Shown here in pieces: positions 47,366-56,519 of a stretch of DNA of 64,000 bases; position 1 is the first letter of the stretch; every line of letters begins with the position of its first letter. This DNA is from Pseudomonas oleovorans subsp. oleovorans (GTDB lineage Bacteria > Pseudomonadota > Gammaproteobacteria > Pseudomonadales > Pseudomonadaceae). The translations under genes were made by a program, and so were the position numbers. The notes beneath the pieces are model-generated. The model was given only the letters and a program-made list of their open reading frames with translations. It did no database searches and had not been told where the DNA came from. The stretch is from assembly GCF_002197815.1 (NCBI RefSeq), contig NZ_NIUB01000018.1, positions 38,329-102,328 on the forward strand, in the 5' to 3' direction.

Positions 47366-49315
47366 TCAGGTACGGAACTGCCGCACCAACTCCTGCAGCT
47401 CGACACCCAAACGCGCCAGCTCGGCGCTGGAGGCCGCAGTCTGTTGCGTGGCACTGGCGCTCTGCTCACCAATATCACGCACACGGGTGACGCTTTCATT
47501 GATCGCCTCGGCCACGGCGCTCTGCTCTTCGGCAGCGGCGGCGATCTGCTGGTTCATCTGCTCGATGGTGCTCACCGCCTGGGTAATGCGCCCCAGCGCG
47601 TCCCCAGCCTCGCCCGCCAGTTCGACGGTGCGGCGGGTCAGGTCACGGCTGCTGTCCATCTGCTGCACAGCGCCCTTGGCCATGCGCTGCAGCCCGGCGA
47701 TCAGGCTTTCGATCTCCTCGGTGCTGTCCTGCGCGCGCTTGGCCAGTGCTCGCACCTCATCGGCGACCACGGCGAAACCGCGACCCTGCTCGCCCGCGCG
47801 GGCCGCCTCGATGGCAGCGTTGAGCGCCAGCAGGTTGGTCTGCTCGGCGACGTTGCGAATCACCTCCAGCACAGTGCCGATACGCGCGCTCTCCTGATTG
47901 AGGTCGGCAATGGCCTTGGCCGACTGCTCCACTTCGCTGGCCAGGCTGTCGATCTGATCCACCGCCTGCTGCACCACGCGATTGCCCTGCTGCGCCTCCA
48001 GGTCAGCGTCACGCGCCGCCAGCGAGGCCTGCTCGGCGTTCTGCGCCACTTCCTGCACGGTGGCCGCCATCTGATGCATGGCAGTCGCAGTCTGTTCGGT
48101 CTCCAGTTTCTGCGTCTGCACGCCGGCGCTGGTTTGTGCGGTGATCGAAGAGAGTTGCTCGGCAGCCGCAGCGATCTGTCCGACACCGCCACCGATGCGA
48201 CCGACCAGGTTGCGCAGGCTGACGGTCATGTCCTGCATGGCTGCAAGCAGCTGACCGACTTCGTCACGGCGGTCCTGCGGGATCTCCTGACTGAGGTCGC
48301 CCGCCGCAATACGCTGGGCAAAGGCCACGGTCTGGCGCAGCGGCGCGACTATCAGGCGAGTGATCAGCAGCGCGGCGAACAGCCCCAGCACCACCGCAGC
48401 GACGCCCATGATGCCGAGCATCACCAAGGCACGCTGGGTATCGGCGAGCATGTGAGTCTCGGCGCTGGCCTGAGCCGACTCGGCCAGATCGACGACCGAG
48501 CGCGCGCGCTCGATCATGGCCTTCTCGGTCGCCTGATTCTGCTCACGCAGCTGCTGGTAGTAGAGGAAGGAACGCTGGTAAAAGGTCAACGCCTGCAAGG
48601 CGGTATCGATGGATGCCTTCTGATCATCGTCGAGCCACACCTTCAGGCTGCCGGCGACGGTCTGCAGGTCTTCGCTGGTGTACTCCCACTCCTGCAGCGC
48701 CTCGGCAGAACCGTCGATGATGTAGAGGCTTTCCTGGCTGCGCAGATCGAGCATGCGCTTGCTCAGGCCAGACGCGGTTTCTGCCAGGGTCAGCGGATCA
48801 CTGCCACGCAGGCGGTCGCCCTGTAGCCGCAGCTCGCGTACTGCGTCATACATGTCCAGTTCGATCACCTCGAACTGATCGCGCGCTTCCGCCGCTGCGG
48901 TGCGCATATCCTGGCGGGCTTCACGTGCCTTGCCCTGCTGCTAGACATAGTTATCGAACTGCTTGAGGTACTCGGACGTGGCTTGCTGCATGGTCTGAAT
49001 GCGCGAGCTTTCGGCCACATCCTGCCCGAGATGCTCCAGCATGCCCTGTACCTTGAGCAGGCTCTCGCGTACGCGCGCGGCGCTGTCTTCAGTCTGCTCG
49101 ATGGCGAAGTTCCGCTCCAGGCGACGTGCCTGGAGGATCTCCTGGTTCACCTGCGCCAGTTCCCCGACTTGCTCATGCCCTTTCAATACCGCCTGGACGG
49201 CAAGGTAGCCGCTGACGGTCATGGCGGCTGTCAGCAACAGCACCAGACCGAAACCAATGAGGAGCTTCTTGCCCACGGCAAGATTGGCGAAAAGGCGTGT
49301 GGCAGACTTGAACAT
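47366..49315 (-). pseudogene. methyl-accepting chemotaxis protein interrupted by an amber codon
   Basis: A single frame of 650 codons broken only at codon 125, a TAG (complement of 48,941-48,943). The N-terminal part has TM1 (LLIGFGLVLLLTAAMTVSGY) and the start of a helical ligand-binding domain with ARRLERNFAIEQTED, like HBM-type receptors. After the stop the domain continues ([20 protein letters not shown]), then TM2, a HAMP region and the signalling domain with [20 protein letters not shown]. The neighbouring codons (QQG) suggest CAG-to-TAG. It may be dead, or read through at low level; a sequencing error is possible. Confidence 0.85.
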
Positions 49316-49582
49316 AACGGCGACTCCAGATTTTTCTTATATAGCCGCGCCTCGTGAGCCCGGCCTGATCGACTGGCTACGCAACTGCTATGCCATATCG
49401 ATTACAGGCTACCGGCAGGAGAGTGGCACCGCTTGAGTGCTGGCACTTAGCCAATGCATTACTTGCAGCATAGCCAGAGTCTTACGTGCAGACGGGAAGA
49501 TTCGGCAATTATCCGCTTATTGGCGCCCAAAAACCGGCGATTTCTCGCCGACCACCTGTGCGCCTTGCCGATACGCGAACCA
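49316..49582. other. intergenic region upstream of the chemoreceptor
   Basis: About 265 bp without a gene; it must hold the chemoreceptor promoter on the minus strand. No site recognised with confidence. Confidence 0.4.
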
Positions 49583-49615
49583 TAAAAAAGGCGCAGTTTC
49601 TGACGAAACTGCGCC
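49583..49615 (-). terminator. terminator of the sodium symporter gene
   Basis: Minus-strand stem GGCGCAGTTTC / GAAACTGCGCC with a four-base loop followed by TTTTTT, 20 bp after the gene. Confidence 0.9.
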
Positions 49616-49635
49616 CCGCTTGACCTGGACCAGGC

Positions 49636-51096
49636 TCAACGTCCGGCAAGCACCGGCATCACCCGTGGCCGCAGCATTTCACCCGCGATCGCCAACAGGC
49701 CGATGGCACCAGCGATCCAGTACCACTGGGCGACCGGATCGAACAGCAGCCAACCCAGCGCATGCAGAAACACCACCATGATCAGCACCGGGCTGACGTA
49801 ACGCACCATGAACAGCCACAGGGCATAGCCTGCAGGTGGCAGGTCCAGTTCGTCGCGCATGATTTCGCAGCGCAGCGCATAGCCAGCGAGCACCACCATG
49901 AAGATGCCGCCCAGCGGCATCATCCAGCGCGAGGTGAGGTAATCCAGCCAGTCGAAGAAGTTCTTGCCCAGCGGTGTCCAGCCGGCCAGCAGGTTGAACG
50001 AGAGCATCGCCAGCAGGCTGATCACCAGCAGCACGGCGCCGGAAGCCAGCGCTGCACGCAGACGGCTGATACCGTGTTTCTCGTTCAGATAGGCCACCGT
50101 GGCTTCGATCATGGAGATGGCCGAGGTCAGCGCGGCGATCGACACCATGGCGAAGAACAGCACGCCGAACGCGGTGCCCAATGGCATCTGCTGGAAGGCC
50201 AGCGGCAGGCTCATGAAGATCAGACCTGGCCCTGCGCCCGGACTCATGCCGTTGGCGAAGATGATCGGAAAGATCGCAAGGCCAGCCAGCAGCGCCACAC
50301 AGGTATCGCAGATGGCGACCAGCAAGGTGGTGCGGGCGATGGACTGACCGTCGGGAATGTACGAGCCGTAGGTGAGGATCGCCCCCGAGGCCAGGCTGAG
50401 GGTGAAGAAGGCATGACCCAGGGCGGCCAGCAGCGCCTCGCCAGTGATCTTCGAGGCGTCGAAATGGAACAGGAAATCGAAACCGGCCTTGAAGCTGCCG
50501 CTGGTGAAGGCGTAGCCGACCAGCACAATCAGCATCAGGGCCAGGCCCGGCATCATCCAGCGCACGGCATTCTCGATGCCTTTCTGCACGCCCTTGGCCA
50601 CGATCCACAGGGTCAGCAGCGCTACCAGCACGCTCCAGCCGCCTAGCTGCCAGGGGTTGGCGTTGTGCGCCTCGAACACCCCGCCAAGCGCCTCGACACT
50701 GGTGGCGGCCAGCGAGCCGTCGAGCATCTTCCACGTATAGGCGAAGGCCCAGCCGGCGACGACCACGTAGAAGCACAGGATCATGAAGCCGGCGAGCATG
50801 GCCATGCCGCCGACGGCCTTCCACAGCGGGTTGCCATTGTTCTCGCGCACCACGCGACCGATGGCGTCGATGGGGCTGCCGCGGCCACGACGACCAATGG
50901 CGATCTCGGTCATCATCACCGGAATGCCAATGGCCAGGATGCACGCCAAGTACATCAGCACGAAGGCGCCGCCGCCGTACTCACCGGTGATGTAGGGGAA
51001 TTTCCAGATATTGCCCAGGCCCACGGCCGAGCCGGTTGCAGCGAGGATGAAACCCCAGCGCGACAGCCAGAGGTTCTTCGGTTTTTCACGGGTCAT
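49636..51096 (-). CDS. sodium-dependent transporter, NSS family
   Basis: An integral membrane symporter of 486 residues with the LeuT fold. The first helix is SRWGFILAATGSAVGLGNIW, including the broken-helix sodium/substrate site; then PYITGEYGGGAFVLMYLACI, and the TM6 region SLASGAILTYGSYIP. Around 12 hydrophobic helices can be counted. It likely imports amino acids or similar compounds with Na+; substrate unknown. The next genes upstream are for tyrosine catabolism, so a link is possible but unproven. Confidence 0.92.
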   Translation of the reverse strand: MTREKPKNLWLSRWGFILAATGSAVGLGNIWKFPYITGEYGGGAFVLMYLACILAIGIPVMMTEIAIGRRGRGSPIDAIGRVVRENNGNPLWKAVGGMAMLAGFMILCFYVVVAGWAFAYTWKMLDGSLAATSVEALGGVFEAHNANPWQLGGWSVLVALLTLWIVAKGVQKGIENAVRWMMPGLALMLIVLVGYAFTSGSFKAGFDFLFHFDASKITGEALLAALGHAFFTLSLASGAILTYGSYIPDGQSIARTTLLVAICDTCVALLAGLAIFPIIFANGMSPGAGPGLIFMSLPLAFQQMPLGTAFGVLFFAMVSIAALTSAISMIEATVAYLNEKHGISRLRAALASGAVLLVISLLAMLSFNLLAGWTPLGKNFFDWLDYLTSRWMMPLGGIFMVVLAGYALRCEIMRDELDLPPAGYALWLFMVRYVSPVLIMVVFLHALGWLLFDPVAQWYWIAGAIGLLAIAGEMLRPRVMPVLAGR

Positions 51097-51185
51097 GCGT
51101 CACCTGTTTGTTTTTATCTGTGACGGAATCGGACCCGCTACGCTTGTGGCGCAGCGGAATGCAAGGCTTGGTTAAGCCGGGGGTG

Positions 51186-51836
51186 TCACTGGGCGTCGGC
51201 TTGTACCTCCGGTGCGGCCAGTTGAAAGGCCTCCAGGGGTTCACAGCGCGCCGCCATGGCGACAATGCGTGGGTACGCGGCAAGGTCACAGTTAAAACGC
51301 CGCGCATTATACAGCTGCGGAATCAGGCAGGCTTCAAGATATCCGGGGCGCTCGCCGAGTGACAGACGTCCGTCGAATACCGCCAGGCCCTCCTCCACAG
51401 CGGCCAGGCCGAGTGCGACCCAGTGCCGGTACCAGGTGCTTTTCGCCTCATCGGCGACGCCCAGTTCGCTGGACAGGTACTGCAGCACGCGCAGATTGTT
51501 CAGCGGATGCACATCGCAGGCGATATGCAGCGCCAGCGCCCGCACCTGCGCACGCTCGGCCGGGTCGGCCGGCAGCAGCGCCGGCACTGGGAAGATTTCC
51601 TCGAGGTATTCGAGGATCGCCAGCGACTGGGCGATGCGCACGCCGCCGTTCTCCTCGTCCACCAGCAGCGGCAGCAGCCCTTGCGGGTTCAACGCGCGAT
51701 AGTCGGCGCTGTGCTGCTGGCCGCCATCCTTGACCAGGTGCACGGGCACCTGCTCATAGGCCAGGCCCTTGAGGTTGAGGGCGATACGCACACGGTAGGC
51801 AGCGCTGGAGCGCCAGTAGCCGTAGAGTTTCAGCAT
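51186..51836 (-). CDS. maiA: maleylacetoacetate isomerase
   Basis: Glutathione-dependent cis-trans isomerase of the zeta GST class, 216 residues: maleylacetoacetate to fumarylacetoacetate. The N-terminal YGYWRSSAAYRVRIALNLKG carries the SSxxxRVRIAL active-site pattern, then NPQGLLPLLVDEENGGVRIA and QSLAILEYLEE. The last gene of the tyrosine operon, separated from fahA by a REP-type hairpin. Confidence 0.95.
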   Translation of the reverse strand: MLKLYGYWRSSAAYRVRIALNLKGLAYEQVPVHLVKDGGQQHSADYRALNPQGLLPLLVDEENGGVRIAQSLAILEYLEEIFPVPALLPADPAERAQVRALALHIACDVHPLNNLRVLQYLSSELGVADEAKSTWYRHWVALGLAAVEEGLAVFDGRLSLGERPGYLEACLIPQLYNARRFNCDLAAYPRIVAMAARCEPLEAFQLAAPEVQADAQ

Positions 51837-51849
51837 CTCGACGCGTCCT

Positions 51850-51912
51850 GTAGGAGCCAGCTTGCTGGCGATCCGCTCTGCGCCAAGGCATCGCCGGCAA
51901 GCCGGCTCCTAC
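51850..51912. repeat. REP-type hairpin (GTAGGAGCC family), copy 1, between fahA and maiA
   Basis: Complementary ends GTAGGAGCCAGCTTGCTGGC and GCCGGCAAGCCGGCTCCTAC. Same unit as at 52,931, also inside the operon. Confidence 0.85.
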
Positions 51913-51926
51913 CATTGAGACTGGCA

Positions 51927-52910
51927 TCAGTGCTCATAGCGTTCCACCACCTGATCGATGGCGCCGAAAATGCTCTGCCCGGCTGCGTCGAACATCTCGA
52001 TGCGCACCCGGTCGCCGAACTTGAGAAACGGCGTCTTTGCCTCGCCCGATTCAACGATTTCCAGCATGCGTTTCTCCGCCAGGCAGCTGGAGCCTGCACT
52101 GCGGTCGTAGTTGGACACGGTGCCGGAGCCAATGATGGTGCCGGCGCCCAGCGGACGAGTCTTGGCGGCGTGGGCGACCAGGGTCGGGAAGTTGAAGGTC
52201 ATGTCCACGCCGGCATCCGGCTGGCCGAACAGCGCGCCGTTGATATGCGACACCAGTGGACGGTGCACCTTGCCATCCTTCCAGCTCTCGCCCAGTTCGT
52301 CCGGGGTGATGGCCACCGGGGAGAAGCTCGATGACGGCTTGCTCTGATAGAAGCCGAAGCCCTTGGCCAGCTCGCCGGGAATCAGGTTACGCAGCGACAC
52401 ATCGTTGACCAGCATCAGCAGGCGGATATGGCCTGCCGCTTCGGCCGGCGTGGCGCCCATCGGCACGTCGTCGGTGATCACTGCCAGTTCGGCCTCCAGG
52501 TCGATGCCCCAGGCTTCGTCGGCCAGGCGGATCGGGCTGTGCGGCGGGATAAAGGCATCGGCGCCGCCCTGGTACATCAGCGGGTCGTGCCAGAACGACT
52601 CCGGCATCTCCGCGCCGCGCGCCTTGCGCACCAACTCGACATGATTGACGTAGGCGCTGCCGTCGGCCCAGTGGTAGGCGCGCGGCAGCGGGCTGTGGCA
52701 GGCGGCCTGATCGAAGGCGAAGGCGCCCTCTTCCAAGCCGTCGTTGAGACGCTGATAGACCGCTTCGAGCTTGGGCCGGGCCACGGCCCAGTCGTCCAGC
52801 GCAGCCTGCAGGGTGAAAGCGATCTTCGGCGCGAGCACGGCGCGGGTGAGATCGCGGGAAACGACGATCAGCACGCCATCGCGGCCTTGGTTCAGTGATG
52901 CGAGTTTCAT
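51927..52910 (-). CDS. fahA: fumarylacetoacetate hydrolase family protein
   Basis: Hydrolyses fumarylacetoacetate to fumarate and acetoacetate, the last step of homogentisate breakdown; 327 residues. The FAH fold metal site is seen in WGIDLEAELAVITDDVPMGA (E-x-E) and LMLVNDVSLRN (Asp). GTIIGSGTVSNYDRSAGSSC and DRVRIEMFDAAGQSIFG close the protein. It is shorter than the eukaryote-type enzyme but fits the bacterial clustered form. Confidence 0.9.
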   Translation of the reverse strand: MKLASLNQGRDGVLIVVSRDLTRAVLAPKIAFTLQAALDDWAVARPKLEAVYQRLNDGLEEGAFAFDQAACHSPLPRAYHWADGSAYVNHVELVRKARGAEMPESFWHDPLMYQGGADAFIPPHSPIRLADEAWGIDLEAELAVITDDVPMGATPAEAAGHIRLLMLVNDVSLRNLIPGELAKGFGFYQSKPSSSFSPVAITPDELGESWKDGKVHRPLVSHINGALFGQPDAGVDMTFNFPTLVAHAAKTRPLGAGTIIGSGTVSNYDRSAGSSCLAEKRMLEIVESGEAKTPFLKFGDRVRIEMFDAAGQSIFGAIDQVVERYEH

Positions 52911-52930
52911 ATGCGATTTCCGTTCTTGGC

Positions 52931-52981
52931 GTAGGAGCCGGCTTGCCGGCGATCCGGGGATCGCTGATCGCCGGCTCCTAC
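52931..52981. repeat. REP-type hairpin (GTAGGAGCC family), copy 2, between hmgA and fahA
   Basis: GTAGGAGCCGGCTTGCCGGC and GATCGCCGGCTCCTAC face each other; occupies most of the 75-bp intergenic gap. Confidence 0.85.
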
Positions 52982-52985
52982 AGGT

Positions 52986-54125
52986 TCAACCTTGGGTACC
53001 CGGCGCGCGCCAGGAGTTGACGTACTCGGCCACGTCCACCGCGCCGGCGGCATCGGCCACTTCCAGGGCACGACGGGTGTCGATCATCACTGCCACCTCG
53101 TCGATGAAGGTGGCCGGATCCTCCTGGCTCTTCTTCAGCGCCTTGGGGTGTGGCCCATGGGGGAAGCCGCACGGGTGCAGGGTGACCATGCCCTGCTCGA
53201 TGTTGTCGCGGCTGAAGAAGTTGCCACGGTGGTAGAACAGCACTTCGTCGTAATCGTCGTTGTTGTGGAAGAACGGCACCTTGAGCGCACCGGGATCGGA
53301 TTCCACCGGCCGTGGGGTGAAGGTGCAGATCACGAAACCATTGGCGACGAAGGTGGTGTGTACCGACGGCGGCAGGTGGTAGCGATGGCTGATCAACGGG
53401 CGAATATCGCGCCAGTTCAGGCGCACCACGGTGTTGTCGCCATGCCAGCCGACCACATCCAGCGGGTTGTAGGGGTAGGTCACGGTGCTGATCTGGCCGC
53501 GCCGCTTGATGCGGATCTGCCAGGTGTTCTCGTCCTGCTGCGCCTTGAAGGCGTCATCGATATGCGGGTGCTCCAGCACCGCCGCATCGAAGATCGCCTG
53601 CGGGCCGAGCAGGCCCTTGTCCGGCAACTGGTAGGCGCCGTCGGTGTTCTCGATCAGCAGGAAGTAGCTCGGCGTGCTGGCCTCGACGCGCCAGGCGGTG
53701 CCGCGCGGAATCAGCAGGTAGTCGCCGTCGCGGTACTGCAGATGACCGAAATCGCAGTAGAAATGCCCACTGCCCTCGTGGACGAACAGCAGCTCGTCGC
53801 CATCGGCGTTGCGCACCAGATGGCGCATGGCGCCGTGGGTGCGCCAGACGCGCAGCTTGACGTCGGCGTTGTGCAGGGTCAGCGGCGCCGCCAGCGGGCA
53901 GTCGCGCTCGCTGGGGATGTCGTTGAAGTTGAACGCGTGCGGGCGCAGCGGGCCTTCCCAGTCGATCCAGCCGGTGGGCAGATGCTTGTGGTGCAGGTGT
54001 GCGGTGGGGCCGAAGAAGCCTTCACGACCCATCTCGCGCTCATAGGTGCCCTGCGGCAGGTCGCAATGCGCCTGGCGCGAGCACTCGCCTTCACGCAGGG
54101 GAAAGCGAATCCATTGGCGGCTCAT
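52986..54125 (-). CDS. hmgA: homogentisate 1,2-dioxygenase
   Basis: Ring-cleaving Fe(II) enzyme: homogentisate to maleylacetoacetate; 379 residues, shorter than the common 430-440-residue bacterial form but with the cupin fold. Likely iron ligands lie in FPHGPHP-type segments: LHPCGFPHGPHPKALKKSQE, and conserved PFFHNNDDYDEVLFYHRGNF. TAHLHHKHLPTGWIDWEGPL marks the start. It stands 4 bp after hpd, so it is cotranscribed. Confidence 0.9.
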   Translation of the reverse strand: MSRQWIRFPLREGECSRQAHCDLPQGTYEREMGREGFFGPTAHLHHKHLPTGWIDWEGPLRPHAFNFNDIPSERDCPLAAPLTLHNADVKLRVWRTHGAMRHLVRNADGDELLFVHEGSGHFYCDFGHLQYRDGDYLLIPRGTAWRVEASTPSYFLLIENTDGAYQLPDKGLLGPQAIFDAAVLEHPHIDDAFKAQQDENTWQIRIKRRGQISTVTYPYNPLDVVGWHGDNTVVRLNWRDIRPLISHRYHLPPSVHTTFVANGFVICTFTPRPVESDPGALKVPFFHNNDDYDEVLFYHRGNFFSRDNIEQGMVTLHPCGFPHGPHPKALKKSQEDPATFIDEVAVMIDTRRALEVADAAGAVDVAEYVNSWRAPGTQG

Positions 54126-54129
54126 GGCA

Positions 54130-55224
54130 TCACTCCTCGGAGATCACACCGCGACGCAGCTGGTCTTCCTCGATCGACTCGAACAGGGCCTTGAAGTTGC
54201 CCTCGCCGAAGCCCTGATTGCCCTTGCGCTGGATGATCTCGAAGAAGATCGGGCCGATCACCGTGTTGGTGAAGATCTGCAGCAGGATGCCGTCGTCCCC
54301 AGGGGCACCATCGATCAGGATGTTCAGCTCGCGCAAGACATCGGTCGGCTCACCATGGCCGGCGACGCGGGTGTCGACCTTCTCGTAATAGGTGTCCGGC
54401 GTGGTCATGAAGTCCACGCCGTTGGCACGCAGTTGGCGCACGGTGGCGTAGATATCGTCGGTGGACAGGGCGATGTGCTGAATGCCCTCACCGTGGTATT
54501 CGCGGATGAATTCCTCGATCTGCGACTTGTCGTCGGCTGACTCGTTGATCGGGATGCGGATCTTGCCGCAGGGCGCGGTCATGGCGCGGGAGAACAGGCC
54601 GGTGAGCTTGCCTTCGATATCGAAGTAGCGGATCTCGCGAAAATTGGCGATACGCTCGTAGAAACCGGACCAAACGTCCATCTGCCCACGACGCACGTTG
54701 TGGGTCAGGTGGTCTATGCATTGCAGGCCGACGGCGTTGTCGTTGGCACTGCGGCCTTCGATGTACTCGAAGTCGACGTCGTAGATGCTCTTGTCGCCGC
54801 TCTCGTTGGAATAACGGTCAACCAGATACAGCAGGGAACCGCCGATGCCCTCGACGCAGGGAATGTTCAGCTCGCCGAAGTTGGCGTGGCTGCCCACCAG
54901 CTTGGCGCCCTGCTGCTCGACGTAAGCAGCGGCCTGAGCGGCGTTCTTCACCCGGAAGGCCATAGCGCAGGCGCTGGGGCCATGCTTCTCGCCGAAGGCG
55001 CGCACGTGGCCGGTGGGGCTGCCGTTGAGTACGATGTTGATGTCGTTCTGCTGGAACAGCCAAACCTCTTTAGAGCGATGCTTGGCGGTCTCGGTAAAAC
55101 CCATGGCGGTGAACAACTGGCGCAGTTGCTCGATGCCTTCGGCATTCGGTGCGGTAAATTCGACGAACTCGAAACCGTCGGTTCCGATGGGGTTGTGCTG
55201 CTCGATCTTGGCCACGGCGGTCAT
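54130..55224 (-). CDS. hpd: 4-hydroxyphenylpyruvate dioxygenase
   Basis: Non-heme Fe(II) enzyme turning 4-hydroxyphenylpyruvate into homogentisate; 364 residues, two vicinal-oxygen-chelate modules. The C-terminal module shows IDHLTHNVRRGQMDVWSGFY (first His), GIQHIALSTDDIYATVRQLR (second His) and the glutamate in GPIFFEIIQRKGNQGFGEGN. First gene of the operon; the promoter lies in 55,225-55,475 beside a broken LysR gene. Confidence 0.96.
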   Translation of the reverse strand: MTAVAKIEQHNPIGTDGFEFVEFTAPNAEGIEQLRQLFTAMGFTETAKHRSKEVWLFQQNDINIVLNGSPTGHVRAFGEKHGPSACAMAFRVKNAAQAAAYVEQQGAKLVGSHANFGELNIPCVEGIGGSLLYLVDRYSNESGDKSIYDVDFEYIEGRSANDNAVGLQCIDHLTHNVRRGQMDVWSGFYERIANFREIRYFDIEGKLTGLFSRAMTAPCGKIRIPINESADDKSQIEEFIREYHGEGIQHIALSTDDIYATVRQLRANGVDFMTTPDTYYEKVDTRVAGHGEPTDVLRELNILIDGAPGDDGILLQIFTNTVIGPIFFEIIQRKGNQGFGEGNFKALFESIEEDQLRRGVISEE

Positions 55225-55474
55225 TTAGCCTCCTGATTGTCATTGTTATGGCAGCCGCACGAATGCGTTGCGGACAACCTCATGACAACCGAGCGCAGAC
55301 GCGCTCTCAAGATGGCTTGAGACACTTAGACACGTTAGCCGCGCTCAGCAGTGGCAAATTTTCCTTACGCCTTTCAGGCAAGGCAGGCAACGCCCTGGCA
55401 ACCGTAAAATAATCCTTACACGACGGTCAGTCGGCTTGCCACTGTCACTCAGCTTGGGCGTGAGAATGTGTAGG
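55225..55474. promoter_or_regulatory. promoter region of the tyrosine operon
   Basis: 250 bp between hpd and the LysR remnant. It contains TCCTTAC twice, about 50 bp apart (near 55,365 and 55,414), and GTAAAATAATCCTTAC, an inverted GTAA/TTAC pair that resembles a LysR-type T-N11-A site. The real promoter boxes are not certain. Confidence 0.45.
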
Positions 55475-56218
55475 CCCGTTCGACCCTGGCCACGCGAGCT
55501 GGGCGTGGCCCTGTTCGAGAAAAGCCGGCGTGGCTACGAACCCAGCGAAACGGCCCGCGCCCTGGCCGAACAGGCCGAGCGCGCCGAGTAGGCACTGGAT
55601 GCTGCACGGGTAGCGCTGGAACTGGGCAAGCAGGTGATCAGCGGCACGGTACGCCTGACCTGCACCGATGCGGTACTGGGCAGCCTACTGCTGCCGGCAC
55701 TGGCGCGCTTCATGCCCAGCTACCCGGCGCTGGAGCTGGTGACCTCCAACGACTTCTCCAACGTCAGCCGGCGCGATGCCGACCTGGCCCTGCGCCTGAC
55801 CAACGAGCCGCCTGAGCACCTGGTCGGCCGCCGTCTGGCCAAGGTGTCCTACGTGGTTTGCGCACGCGACGATGGCCAGGATGGCAGCGACCTGGCGCGG
55901 CAGAGCTGGATCGCCCCGGACGAGGCGATGCCGGAGCACGCCACGGCGCTCTGGCGCCTGCGCGAGTTGCCAGGCGTCACCCCCAACTACCGCTGCAGCA
56001 GCATGTACGCCGTGGCGCAGCTGGCACGCGCCGGAGTGGGCGTCGCCGCCCTGCCCGACTTCGTGCTGCGCGCCCATCCCGAACTCAAGGCACTCGGCCC
56101 GCCGCTGGCCGGCTGCGACACCGAACTCTGGTTGCTGACCCGCCCGGACTGCCGCGCCTTGCGTTCGGTGCAGACGCTGTTCGAGAAATTGAGCGAAGCT
56201 CTGATGAGCCATGGCTGA
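55475..56218 (+). pseudogene. LysR-family regulator, N-terminally deleted and with a stop codon
   Basis: The readable part starts about 55,491 with RELGVALFEKSRRGYEPSET, the end of the LysR DNA-binding domain, so the helix-turn-helix itself is missing. It continues to ...AERAE and hits TAG at about 55,588, then goes on in the same frame: ALDAARVALELGKQVISGTV and LPALARFMPSYPALELVTSN to ...KLSEALMSHG. Divergent from hpd, so it is the likely former regulator of the tyrosine operon. Confidence 0.85.
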
Positions 56219-56519
56219 GGTAGAGCGTCGCCGCTGAAGCGCCTCCCACAGAGCGGGGGCAGCCGGTCATTGCAGCAGCGAAACCTTGTGGGAGGGGCTT
56301 TAGCCGCGACAGTCCAGGAAGCTGTGTAGCCCAATGCAATCCGGGGACATTGGTTGCGCAAAAGAGCATCGCGACTGAAGCCGCTCCGTAGAAGCGGCTT
56401 CAGATCCGTAGGGCGGGTGCAACCCGCCACTCATTTATGGCGGGTTGCACCCGCCCCACAACATTACAGATGCCCAACTGCCCCCGTAGGAGCAGTTTCA
56501 GCCGCGAAGAATAGACACC
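56219..56519. repeat. cluster of REP-type repeats
   Basis: 300 bp with three repeat units and no gene: GCCGCTGAAGCGCCTCCCAC facing GTGGGAGGGGCTTTAGCCGC (56,228-56,309); GTAGCCCAATGCAATCCGGG near 56,327; and GGCGGGTGCAACCCGCC facing GGCGGGTTGCACCCGCC (56,413-56,456). A further GAAGCGGCTTCAG lies between. Confidence 0.75.

Noticed and set aside
48941..48943. Amber codon as a programmed pyrrolysine or other recoding site
   Set aside because: Pyrrolysine systems are not expected in Pseudomonas, and the site is in a variable sensor domain; mutation or error is simpler.
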